A stretch of 64,000 bases of DNA from contig JAHEWK010000034.1 of the NCBI GenBank assembly GCA_020740775.1, positions 62,001-126,000 on the forward strand, given 5' to 3'. The notes beneath the pieces were generated by a model. The model did not search any database and was not told the origin of the DNA. It was given only the letters and a program-made list of their open reading frames with translations. Source of the DNA: Ilyonectria destructans (Eukaryota; Ascomycota; Sordariomycetes; Hypocreales; Nectriaceae). The translations under genes and the position numbers were made by a program. Below, piece by piece: positions 22,381 to 32,675 of this stretch (position 1 is its first letter; each line of letters opens with the position of its first letter).

Positions 22381-23657
22381 AATTATATAGAAGAACTCTC
22401 ATATCAAACAAGCCACGCGTGGACTCGTCGTCTATATAGCCATGTCGGCATTAAGACCTCTAAGGCTAGTCATGCACCTCGTGTTGCTGCTACGCAAAAT
22501 GCCGATATGGCTGGCGTTCCTGAGGCACAAGTAGGTAACCTCCCTCTGACTCTGGTAACACTATTAACTTATTATTAGATTAGACGTGCTGGCAGATGGA
22601 ATATGGGAGACTCAATGATAGGCTGTTATCTCACATCGCTGCCCTACGCGTTCATGAGAGCCTCTGCCGACTTCTCGCCAGAATGGGCTGGCAGCTACTT
22701 CATTCCACGTTCCACGGTCTTGCCCTCGGCTTGGCTACGTTCTCAAATTTGGCCTCAGGCTGACTTTTGGTTCCAAGCCTTCAAAGACTCTAGTCACGAG
22801 ATGGCTGAAATCTTTGAGAATAAAGCTGCAGGTGCTTTTATTGAGCTATTAGGATGGTTACGAGTAGTCTTGTTGCAAGATGCTCCTTTTCTCGCACGCG
22901 ATTTCCCTAACCATCCTATATTCAAAGATCCCATCTTCAAGACTGATGAGTACAAAGACTTTGCTGCAAGCGTCTTACGTGCCTCTGAGGAGTCTCGTGA
23001 GGATAGCCAGGCCGAGTTAATCCAGAAGGCAATACCTGCAATTGCAGAGAAAGTCCGTGGAGTTGAGGCTGGAATCTATAGTCTAAAGAAGACTGTAGAG
23101 ACGCAGGTTTTATCTCTTAAAGCAGAAGTCACGAGGCTGAAAGATGAGATCCAAGAACGCAACAAGGCTGAGATCACTATAGTCACAACTATCAGCCCTT
23201 TCGGCAGAACACATCCTCAGTCTGTTCGATACGAACAACAAGAAGGTATTCCAACGTCCTCACAACGAAGGGAGTCTTCATCCCCAGAGACCAGAGCCCC
23301 GGCAACTACCAGAGCCCCAACGGCCATCACGACAACAACAGAGTTACCTCCACAGATCGGATTCCCACGTACTATTCGTACAGTCAGAGATCTCGTGAGG
23401 CTCTGGAGACATGGTCTGGCAGGCTATATGGACTCGGTTGACGCGTTAGAGAAGCGATGGGGCTCACAGTGGCGGCTACGTAGTGAGAGGCAACTCTTTT
23501 CTACTCGCAAACGGATCGTCGATGAGGTGGTCTCTCGGTCACAGGCAAACGGCTGGTCAGAAGATGAGTCGGCGAGACAGCTGGACGAGGAGAGAGGGCA
23601 ACGCTCATTAGATTGGCTTTTTAAGCAACTTAAAGAGCGTACAGGCCAAAATAAATA

Positions 23658-25883
23658 CCATCCAGGACCACCTAATGCATAGCCCCACCTAATGCATCAC
23701 CAAAATTTCGATCCTCCCATACAAAATCTAAATTTTCAACAACATCGCATTCGCTCTGGAATGAAGTTACTCACAAACTAAGACATGTACTATATTGCTT
23801 TTTCCATGAAAATTTGATATCGGGTTGTTTTTTTCCCGTTCCGCGGCGTGGCTTAGTTCTCTAGCCCTTGAAAGTTTTTCATTTTCACCTCATCTCCCCT
23901 ATGCGACTACATCCACTCAAGTAGGCATATCACCGAATTTACGCGGCTGAACTCCTGCCACAATGGTTCGGCATGTTTATACCGAAGACGACGTAGCTGA
24001 GGCCATATTCGATATTACTGATAGAGGCCTATCGCAGACTGAGGCGGCCCAGAAACGTGGAGTACCTCAGTGGACCATTTCGAGACGACTTTCCGGTCAA
24101 GCAAGCAGGAATGAACGTATCCAGGCCCACCAGCGTATTTCCAAGAGCCAAGAGGAGACTCTCGTTCGTTGGGTGCTGCGACAAGAGTCTCTGGGCTATG
24201 CTCCCTCGCACAGCCAGCTCCGCGCCTGTGCCGAGGCCATCCTTCAACAACAAGGCGATAACAAACCTTTAGGCAAGCACTGGACCACCAGGTTTGTCAA
24301 ACGTCACCCACAACTATCTACCAAGCTTGGAAAACGTCAGGAAGCCGCCAGATTTGACGGGTTTACTCCGAAGGCGGTCAATTGGTACTTCGATATCCGG
24401 GAGAACGAGTACGGCTGGATCAAGCCTGAGAACACGGTTAACGTGGACGAGGGCGGTATAATGGCGGGTTTCGGTAAGTCTTCTACAAGTACTCTATTGG
24501 GTTTTATAGAGCATAGCTAATTGGTTGTCCATGAGGCCTGGACAGCCTCGTAATCGGGAGCTCCGACCCGAAGAAGAAGGCGATGTTGAAAGGCGTTCAG
24601 TCGCGCACGTGGACATCGTTTATTGAGGCTGTCACCGCAACTGGTCGCGCTTTAAAACCGGGAATTATCTTTAAAGGAAAAGAGCTACAGAAGCAGTGGT
24701 TTATTAACGAATTCGAATTGATAGCAGACTGGCACTACATCACATCACCGAACGGCTGGACCGACAACCGTATAGCTCTCGAGTGGTTGAAAGACGTCTA
24801 TCTACCTCAAACGGAGCCTCGTGATGCATCGGATGCGAGACTTATTATCCTTGACGGTCACGGAAGCCATGCACAGGTGAGTCTTTTGGGGTTTTCACCG
24901 CAGAGTCTCCCGCTATAAGATCGCTGACGAGCATCCAGGATGAGTGGATGGCTACGTGTTTTCTGAACAACGTCTACTGCTGTTACCTACCAGCACATTG
25001 TTCTCATGGTCTGCAACCGTTAGATAATGGGATTTTTAATGTCATCAAAAGTGCGTATCGGAAAGAACTCCAAAAGCTTGCTAGTTTGACCGATTCTGCG
25101 CCGGTTGACAAAGTCAACTTTATTCGGGCATACGCGAAAGCCAGAGAGGCGGGCATGAGGAGGGAGATTATCTTATCCGGCTGGAGATTTACCGGAAATT
25201 GGCCAATAAATCGTCGCAAAGCTCTAACACATCCGGAAATTCAACCGGATAAAGAAAAAGTGCCGGAACGGTTCAAGACGCCCAGCCCTCCTCAACTGCA
25301 CTCAGATGATACGCCGAAAACGAGCCGCCAGGTGAGAGATTTGGCCAAACACCGAAGTCGTCCGACCAGGCGGAAGTACAGTAAGATCGCAAAGGGGCTA
25401 GAAGCTTTAGAGATAAAGGTGGCCGTTCAGAATTCGCGGATTACTGGCCTGGAGGAGCAAATGGACCGGCTGCGGCGAGGGAAGAAAAGAAAGGCGGTAC
25501 CGAACCCGAACCGACGATTCATGGCTCTAGCGGAGGCTCTAGCAGCTGGAGAAGCTCTTCCTGACTCAAAGGAGGCAGAAATAGAGGTGGTTGTGGATGA
25601 GGAGGTCGAGTCGGTGATTGAGGTGGGTGTCAGGTCAGAGGACGAAAGTGAGGACTTCATGGTTGTAACAAAGCACTGCCAGCGGACACGCAGCGGTCGG
25701 GAGGTCAAAAAACCACGCAGAGAGTAAAATTTGATCAATTTTATGGAGAGTCTCTTTACTAGCTTCGATTTTTATTGACACGGTGGTCTATTGTTGTGTG
25801 CACCAAAATTTAGATTTTGTATGGAGGGATCGAAATTTTGGTGATGCATTAGGTGGGGCTATGCATTAGGTGGTCCTGGATGG
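23658..25883 (+). mobile_element. pogo/Fot-type DNA transposon, apparently intact
   Basis: 2,226-bp element with 79-bp terminal inverted repeats (23658-23736 and 25805-25883, two visible mismatches) and a TA target duplication (23656-23657 and 25884-25885). Each repeat contains CACCTAATGCAT twice. The transposase between them has no frame defect. It is inserted exactly in the stop codon of the recombinase gene upstream. Confidence 0.95.
23963..25727 (+). CDS. pogo/Fot-family transposase (DDE_1)
   Basis: Three exons (23963-24473, 24536-24876, 24939-25727) give 546 residues. The introns have GTAAGT/GAG and GTGAGT/CCAG borders, and all phases agree. An N-terminal HTH_psq region (LSQTEAAQKRGVPQWTISRR) and a CENP-B-type HTH (LRACAEAILQQ...HWTTRFVKRHP) bind the terminal repeats. 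The DDE_1 catalytic core shows its three acidic residues at VNVDEGGIMAGFG, LIILDGHGSH and LQPLDNGIFN, giving a DDD triad. The C-terminal 200 residues contain a coiled coil (ITGLEEQMDRLRRGKKRK) and an acidic stretch. It cuts and pastes DNA at TA sites. With matching terminal repeats this may be an autonomous element. A separate C-terminal relic of another pogo transposase lies at 35981-36241. Confidence 0.94.
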
Positions 25884-25885
25884 TA

Positions 25886-26408
25886 GCTCCTGGATCAGAT
25901 CACCCGAGCCTCTATGGCCTAGGTTACCCCTGAGCAATCTAAGTCAGATTTAGCCATCTAATCGTGACCAAACTAATGCCATCTTGTTCGCCTCGTTCTG
26001 ACGAGTAAAATGATGGTATCGTTGTGTTCGTAATGTTAAACAATTAAGCCCACGATGAGTCTGTATTGATAGCGTTCCCAGAGGCTGTTACAGTAACGAG
26101 AAGAATTGGAAATAGTCGACTGTTTTAGTGGAGGTTTAGTGGAGATGTGGCGGCAGTGCGCTGAACGACACGCTGAAGACCGCCCAAAAATCCGACCCAA
26201 TTCACGTTTCCAGACACAACTTCACAGCCACGTAGGCTACCGATACGCAAGATAGATCAAATTAATCGCCAGAAGCAGGGCTTCACGTAGGTACAAGTTT
26301 TATCGCGCCGCAACGCGCAGCCGTCGGGCGCCGGCGTCGCGTTGCTGATATCACCAGGAAATCCGGGATATTACGGGCTGGGCTGTCATCTGCGGGGTCA
26401 TCCGCCGA
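25886..26408. other. Right flank of the nested elements
   Basis: Starts with the G that would complete the original TAG stop of the recombinase gene. No coding sequence. CAACGCGC...GCGTTG around 26310-26345 forms a GC-rich hairpin. CTGTCATCTGC at 26384 repeats a motif at 19546. Confidence 0.45.
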
Positions 26409-28286
26409 TCACGCACCCAAAAGCCCCTGCGATATCCGCCTGATATCACTCGTTGATGGATTTACATCTGATAGCCATGACTCTACACGTGACGAAAGCT
26501 CGGGCGAGCCGTCAGAAGTCGTTTCATCCCCGCTCATATCATCTTCGTCCGAATCAGACATATCAAACCATGCGTGTTTCCATATTTCCTCTTCGTGCCG
26601 CGCGTAACCATCGAAGCGCAACCAACCAAAGATATTGCGCGTTGCATTTTCCGATATGGCCTCTCTGTCTCGATCTAGCGCTTCGTAGAAGACCGGCACA
26701 GGACCTGCATTGGCAGGAGCCTTTGCCAGTAAGCGATCTGGGAGATCCTGACCGTCTGCCTCTTCTGACGACTGAAATACAAAATTGTCGTTCTTGCATC
26801 CCCAGAAGATTCCTTCATATTGAAGCTGGTGGCCCTCACACCCTTCATGGGCTCGAACTTCGATATCGACATCTTCAACAGGGGTTGCACCGAACGGTTT
26901 CCATTGACACACAGGAATCCGAGCATGATGGCCTGATTGAGAGAGGAAGAGAAGTCGACACTCGTCCGCACGCGACACGTATCCATTTGTCACGAGAGGT
27001 TTGGATACTCGCTGCTGGAGAAATGACTGAACCGTTCCCGACCACACAGCGGAGTTTAGGTCAATCGGTATTTGCCCAAAACGAATATCCTGTAGGACTT
27101 TCTCCTGTAGACCTAGAATAAGGCTACCAAGCCACAGAAATGCCACTTTAGGTGCCCGCTCCATACACATGCGCCCAACGATGTATGGGTTGGTGCCAGC
27201 CAGATGCCCGATCGCGGCCAAAGCTCCCTGAAGCCATGGAGTGATGGCGTTGCATTCAATGCTAGGCTCATAGAAGGCGCTGAGTAACATAGGACGTATA
27301 CCCCTAGTATTGCAACTTAGGGTGAGAAGCTTGTCTATGTGGTCCTTGTGCATCCAGTCTTGTTGCAGTTCACCATCTGGACAGTCGAGTGTAGGATCCG
27401 GCGCAATCATCCAGTGGCTAACTTTAGGAGTTGGAAGTCTTAGAGTTTTGAGGCTGCTCATAGATGGTAGTAAAAGGACAGACGCTAACGCAGCGTGGCT
27501 CTGGTCGATAGTGTTATGTCGCATACAGAAATCGTTAAGATAGCCACTAGCATCTGAGAATGATGCAGCCGCATGCGATGAAGGCAAACTATTCGTCGTG
27601 TGTAGCAAAACAAAAGGCGGGCTTGGCTGGAGGTGGATTGACCAAGGTGATAAGGACGTATGTTGCTCAAGTGTCATATTGGCTTGCCAACCCTGGCCTG
27701 GCGCAAGAATGGCCGCCCACCATCGAGCCTCTTCTGGACTCACATTGCCAATGTGAATGCTGATAAAGCTCTGTTCGTCCTGGCCTTTCGTCAAATCGTT
27801 GTGGGGTATTGCCCGGCTCTCGGTGTACGCAAGGGAACAGGTCCCGGGCATAATTTCTGTCCAGCGAGCTGACAGAATATATGTCCAAGCCAATATCAGT
27901 GGGGCAAGATAATCATCATCTCGCGCAAAACATGATGTGTAGGGAGATTGGCCCTCGGTCGTCTCAGAGATCGATAGCGAAATCGGATCCCTTGCAGCAA
28001 CCCTGATATGCACCGGCTGTCGAAATGAGGGCAATCTGTGACCACAAGCTGTTCCTGTGGAGCCCCAAATAGAGACACCGGTGGCTAGCGCTCCTCGCCT
28101 GTCATGCTTTAGGCTCAGGTTGCGTGGCAAGAACGGCTGTCGTTGGAAAACGTCTCGGCCAAAGAGTACATGGGCTGGAAGCTTGGGGTTCTCGACGACG
28201 TGAAGGTAAAGTCGCGCCCAAGTCCTAAAACTCTCTTCATAGATTAAACGGAACTGTTCGGCGTTTAGTCGAACTGCATCGTTCAT
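26409..28286 (-). CDS. Conserved fungal protein of unknown function
   Basis: A single uninterrupted frame of 625 residues from MNDAVRLNAEQFRLIY. An upstream ATG at 28439 would add 51 residues of low quality and is less likely. No catalytic motif or transmembrane segment was recognised. The middle has long hydrophobic or aromatic stretches (LAPLILAWTYILSARWTE; EEARWWAAILAPGQGW). The C-terminus is acidic (MSDSDEDDMSGDE). The regular codon use and length argue for a real gene. Its last codons overlap the 26384-26440 motif that also occurs left of the Crypton-like nest, so the nest may have entered just past this gene. It faces away from the NLR locus. Function is unknown. Confidence 0.75.
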   Translation of the reverse strand: MNDAVRLNAEQFRLIYEESFRTWARLYLHVVENPKLPAHVLFGRDVFQRQPFLPRNLSLKHDRRGALATGVSIWGSTGTACGHRLPSFRQPVHIRVAARDPISLSISETTEGQSPYTSCFARDDDYLAPLILAWTYILSARWTEIMPGTCSLAYTESRAIPHNDLTKGQDEQSFISIHIGNVSPEEARWWAAILAPGQGWQANMTLEQHTSLSPWSIHLQPSPPFVLLHTTNSLPSSHAAASFSDASGYLNDFCMRHNTIDQSHAALASVLLLPSMSSLKTLRLPTPKVSHWMIAPDPTLDCPDGELQQDWMHKDHIDKLLTLSCNTRGIRPMLLSAFYEPSIECNAITPWLQGALAAIGHLAGTNPYIVGRMCMERAPKVAFLWLGSLILGLQEKVLQDIRFGQIPIDLNSAVWSGTVQSFLQQRVSKPLVTNGYVSRADECRLLFLSQSGHHARIPVCQWKPFGATPVEDVDIEVRAHEGCEGHQLQYEGIFWGCKNDNFVFQSSEEADGQDLPDRLLAKAPANAGPVPVFYEALDRDREAISENATRNIFGWLRFDGYARHEEEIWKHAWFDMSDSDEDDMSGDETTSDGSPELSSRVESWLSDVNPSTSDIRRISQGLLGA

Positions 28287-28872
28287 AGTGAACAGAAAGT
28301 GATGGAGTAGAAGGCCGGTAGCTTGGGAATCCTGGAAAGTGCCAGCAGTTGGGACAGAAGGACGAATGGCCAATGTTGCTGGTTGGGCACATTGAAGTGG
28401 GTGGGAACACCTGGCTTTTGTTGCTCCAGAGTGGGGCATTTGACAGGCAGACGTCAGTGTTCGATTTGTGGAGACAAGCGAGTTGCGGGACAGGCTAGAT
28501 CGGGGACAGCCGCGCGCCTAAATATTGGAGCCGGACCCAGGGCTAACGCTCATCAGGCAAAACTTCCATTTAATATCACAAGGTTGACAGTGCGCAACCT
28601 ATACCAGTCTCTGGCTTGCCGCGCGCTTGGAGAAGATTATATTTAGACCTTACTGGGCGATGGACACATTTGGTTAAGACAGATATTGATCATGGGCTAT
28701 ATAATGGCTTGGTTCTTGAGGAAAATTGGCTGCGGGATGTCTCAACCAGACCTTATAATAACTGTCAAGCTATACAGGTTTCATTTTCTAGTTTCTTATC
28801 CCCAGCTTCTATACTGTAGGTTTGAGCTGCCTTCAAGCCAAGCTTCTGACTGACAAATATAGATACGAGAAG

Positions 28873-29109
28873 ATGTCAGCCAGCTCCGGAGCCAAGGGAT
28901 GGTGCGACATATGCAGCCACGCCAATAATGAGCACAATTCATACACCTGTGAAGCAAGGGGCTGCAGAAAGAAGTTCAAAGTCTGCCAGACAGGAAGCCA
29001 CGGCGAATGGGGAGTGGAAGAAGGTTCTTACGTTCTTTGTAAAGGATGCCCCGATCACCCATATTCCTGCAGCTATGTCGACATCATAAATATTGTGCGA
29101 TTATCCTGA
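28873..29109 (+). CDS. Small Cys-rich hypothetical protein
   Basis: 78 residues from MSASSGAKGW, with eight cysteines and several His in pairs (WCDICSHANN, CEARGCRKKFKVC, LCKGCPDHPYSC). This is a pattern that could bind two zinc ions. No signal peptide is seen. The frame opens upstream to 28822. It lies between an uncharacterised gene and the broken NLR gene, with no known family assigned. Confidence 0.4.
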   Translation: MSASSGAKGWCDICSHANNEHNSYTCEARGCRKKFKVCQTGSHGEWGVEEGSYVLCKGCPDHPYSCSYVDIINIVRLS

Positions 29110-29531
29110 GAATTCCGCTCGGGAGGACTAACCTCATAGGGCCAAGTACACTAGGCTATTTACAGTTCTAAGCTTTTCTGCTCGCGTCTCCCAGAAGCCC
29201 CACATTCTTCCTCTTCCGCTGATCGGTCTCGCCTCGCTTGACTCTTAGGTATGTGACAGGCCTGCTTGAAGAAACATCTTGACGATTCCTCCATGTCCTC
29301 TCTCCCTCGCTATCGTGATCGCGGTGCCCCCATCCTCATTGACTAAATCCGGGCGTGCGCCAGCTGCTATCAAAGCAGCTACGATCCGCTCATATCCATT
29401 TGCAGACGGCTTGAATATTGGCGTTTCTCCCGTTCTTGATCTTGAATTTACGTCGACGTCTGTGCTCTGCGCCTCCGCGGCAGCAACCCACAAAGGTGTG
29501 ACGGTACAAGAGCACGAACAAGGTCGAGTGC

Positions 29532-29758
29532 TGTTAGATTGGACCATGCACCCGGCATCAGACCGGGTGGGTCATGTGATCAGTTGCCTAGCACTTTGCC
29601 ACAAGGCTTAGGAAGCAGCTTCTAGCTGATTCTACACAGCACAGAACAGGTATATAAAGCTTGCTCTGATACCTCAGAATAAGAAGAGAGGAGGAGAATA
29701 CAGATATACAATATAATATACACGATTAATATCAGAGTGCTACGCTAGCTTTCCGACA
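29532..29758 (+). mobile_element. Solo LTR (227 bp)
   Basis: Starts TGTTAGATTGG and ends TTCCGACA, flanked by a perfect 5-bp target duplication AGTGC (29527-29531 and 29759-29763). It contains a TATA box (TATATAAAG at 29651). Its ends and layout suggest a copia-type LTR left after recombination between the two LTRs. Unrelated to the chromovirus LTR. It sits inside the ankyrin tail of the NLR gene. Confidence 0.85.
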
Positions 29759-30129
29759 AGTGCGACTTGGGCAAAATGATTGTTTACAAGGAGAGAAAGA
29801 GATTCCTAAGGAAAGCTCTAACTTAAGCTATTTACACAATATTCATAAAGTGGGACTATTCATAAAGTATGAAAGTCACATGATCGTTCCCTCACAAAAG
29901 GCGTCTCACCCCAATTATTCTTGGTGTCTGGCTGAACTCCCTCTTGTAGAAGTTCCTTGACACATAGGCTGTCTCCAACTTTTGCAGCATTGTAGAAATT
30001 GGCTATAGCAACCCACTCATCCTTCATAGTCATAACGTCATCTCGCCGGGTTAAGAGTTTCAGAACATCCAGTTGCCCACAAGCAGCAGCAGCAAGAAAA
30101 ACATGTTCGGTAACGCTTATTATATGATG

Positions 30130-30765
30130 CCATACCGGTCGAGGAGCAGTGTCATCACTTTGCTGCCGCTACGCTCGTTCCCCGCTGCTGCTTTCACCAC
30201 GTCCTCCGTGATCATGATTTTGTCTCCTCGTCGGTCGAGAAGCAGTGCCATCACTTCCTTGGCATTCCCATAATTTCCTGCTGCAGCCGTCACCACGTCC
30301 TCCGTAATGGTGATCTGGTCTCCTCGGCGGTCGAGAAGCAGTGCCATCAATTCCTTGTCAAACCTTTCCGCAATAATAGACACCACCTCCTCCGTGATAG
30401 TGATCTTGTCTCCTCGGCAGTCGAGAAGCAGTGCCATCACTTCGTCGCCATTTTCATAATTTCCTGCTGCAGCCTTCACCACCTCCTCCGTAATGGTGAT
30501 CTCGTCTCCTCCCCGGTCGAGAAGCAGTGCCATCACTTTGCTGCCACTACCCTCGTTCCCCGCTGCAGCCTTCACAACCTCCTCCGTGATGGTGATCTCG
30601 TCTCCTCGGCGGTCAAGAAGCAGTGCCATTACCTCCTTGCCATCATATTCGTTTTCTGCTGCAGCCGTCACCACCTCCTCCGTGATGGTGATCTCGTCTC
30701 CTTGATGGTCAAGAAGCTGTGCCATCACCTCCTTGCCATTATTCCAATTTCCCGCCGCAGCCTGC
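30130..30765 (-). repeat. Tandem coding repeats of the NLR gene (about 93 bp, seven units)
   Basis: Each unit encodes about 31 residues with the core VMALLLDRRGDEITITEEVV. Units are highly alike, so unequal exchange or gene conversion is likely, as is known for recognition repeats of fungal NLRs. Variable positions cluster around the AAGN..GNG/S segment. Confidence 0.85.
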
Positions 30766-32260
30766 GTCACTAGTGTGGTTACCGTCCCTCCCAGGTCCAA
30801 CAGGACAGAAACAACCCTTGCATATCCCAACCTAGCGGCGCACTCGAGTGGCGTTACGTTGGAAGCATCGACGCAGTCAACAAAACGGATTAACTCACCT
30901 GCCTCATGATGTTGATCATCTGAGTGAGAGCCGTAATCCGCTAGAGCTGGGACCCCCCACTGTGCAGCTATATGCAAAATGGAGAATTGCTGTGGAATCC
31001 TATCAAAGAACACGTCGAGACGACGATATGATCCCAGCCAGTACTCCCGACACGGTGAATTAATTTTGAAAAACTCCACTTGCGAAGTCTTGACCTCGAA
31101 TCTCGACTGCGCCATGCGCGCATGATTGGCCCAATCTCGAGTTGCATACTCTGAGAAGTGGGTATGTGATTCCTTTCTTTCACGGAACTGCTCGATGAGG
31201 AGATCAACACAGCGATAAGCAAGGTGAGCATGTGCTTCGAGCTCGTTGATGAAATGGCCCGCCCCAGCCCCAGCTAAAAAGTCCTTCACAGACTGATGCA
31301 GTAAGAGCACCTTTTCGTCCTGAATGATGATCATTAGGCGGCAGGACGCGATTTGCTCGCGTGTAAACTGAATCCGGGTCTCAACATCTTCTTCATCCTG
31401 GTGCAGTTGGCAGGCCTCAGAGACTTCTAACACGCTCAGTGGCCGCAGACACACAGCAACGAAGCTCAGAATGCGTTGGACTTGGACGTCATGGTCTGGG
31501 CCCCTCTGTTCAAGAGCTGTGTCGAGAAGCCTCTTGTAGAGTGAATGAAGTCCTTTAGGCATGTCCTGTAACACTCTCACAGCGTCCTTGGAAGGGATAT
31601 CCTCGAGCTCGTTGCAGGCTAAGCCAACCCAGAGAAAAGTAGCCTCAGCTTTGCCTCTGAGGATGTCGGCGACTTGTCCTTTAACCTTGTCCGTGTAGTG
31701 TTTTCTTTTGGCTAGGTGTGCCGTTCTTTCCTCGATGCATCGATCAAGGTCTTGCTTGGCCTCGGGGAAGGAAGCCAGGTCCCTATTCGCAAATTCTTCT
31801 GTGTATTCGCGGATCTCGGGATATGGCCGACTGGTGATCAATATCCGGATGTTTTGCGGGGCATTCCGGCTCCGAAAGGTTTCTTGCAACTGTCGCAACA
31901 AGATTCCTTGCGATTCTCGATCGCATTCGTCCAGCGCATCAATGATGCAGTATTTTCGGCCGGTGTTCTGGTCCGCCGCCGCATCCATGAATATTGTCCA
32001 GAGAGCGTCGAACGATTTGAACAGCTCCGCCTCGCGCTCGTTGTACTTTGGCAAGAGGTAGTCAAGGAGCTGCGGGTGCTGCTGGATCAGTTGGAGGAGA
32101 AGCCCCCTGACGATCGATATGGCCGTCTTCCGCTGATCAAAACCAGAATCGCAGAAAAAGTATGCCAGCGTTTTCGCGTCCGTCGTAGAGAAAGCTGTCG
32201 CCAGCTCCTCCGTCAGGAATATAGCCATGGTGGACTTTCCTGTCCCCGGATTCCCGTGGA

Positions 32261-32675
32261 CAGGCTTTCTATCCATACTCCATACTCCATACAGACCCGT
32301 ATGGAATATGGAATATGGAATGCACCTCGTATGGAAGCTTATTCCATACGTATGGAATACAAAAAATGACGTCATCTCACACTACCACTATCGTAAAGAA
32401 TTAGGTTTGGGAGCTCTGCAATTCAGTACCGGTAATTGTACAGTGATTTGCCTGCTATCGGCTGCAGACAGCGCTGATATTGAAGTATGAACCAGTATAG
32501 ATGAAGGTTTGGGATCACTCTGAAACAGACTACAATAGCGGGAATAATATTTTCCCGGACTAATCCATTATTCCATACGTATGGAATACGACAGCCTGTA
32601 TGGAATATGGAATATGGAGTATGGAATGTTCCATACTCCATCACTTATTCCATACGAGTATGGATAGAAAGCCTG
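32261..32675. mobile_element. hAT-type MITE inserted in the NLR P-loop codons
   Basis: 415-bp element with 20-bp terminal inverted repeats (CAGGCTTTCTATCCATACTC) and a perfect 8-bp target duplication CCCGTGGA (32253-32260 and 32676-32683), as expected of hAT elements. The interior is rich in TCCATAC and GTATGGA palindromes. It encodes no transposase. It splits the NACHT Walker A motif of the surrounding gene. Confidence 0.93.

Larger units (their letters stand above)
21042..22390 (+). other. Enlarged intron of the recombinase gene, holding a Helitron derivative
   Basis: Donor GTAAAT at 21042 and acceptor ATATAG ending at 22390 join CCAACAG to AAGAACTCTC. This restores a Pro-Thr-Glu-Glu-Leu-Ser-Tyr junction that fits the family. 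Without the inserted element the intron would be about 50 bp, the normal size here. Confidence 0.7.
19820..23658 (+). pseudogene. Crypton-like tyrosine recombinase (Ndc10-II / GCR1_C type)
   Basis: A gene with several exons, spread over 3.8 kb by insertions. Exon 1 starts MAQREDFELL at 19820 and ends QKEWK; an intron with a TATCCAG acceptor leads to EWCAEKAF. The recombinase core follows: MLLRSSNRRPIELAD, MNQGKTNQNGRIEYGACLR, then past a large intron ELSYQTSHAWTRRLY, the KASHAPR motif, IRRAGRWN and GCYLTSLP. These hold candidate Lys, His-x-x-Arg, Arg and nucleophile Tyr positions. A coiled coil and a GCR1_C-type DNA-binding domain (SVDALEKRWGSQWR) close the protein. A one-base loss near 20715 shifts the frame. 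A Helitron derivative sits in the intron 21042-22390, and a pogo element sits in the stop codon. Such proteins are linked to Crypton DNA transposons. Confidence 0.82.

Noticed and set aside
29779..29907. Possible second solo LTR (TGTTTAC...CCTCACA) in the NLR tail
   Set aside because: TG...CA borders exist but no target duplication was found, and the segment could be ordinary decayed sequence.
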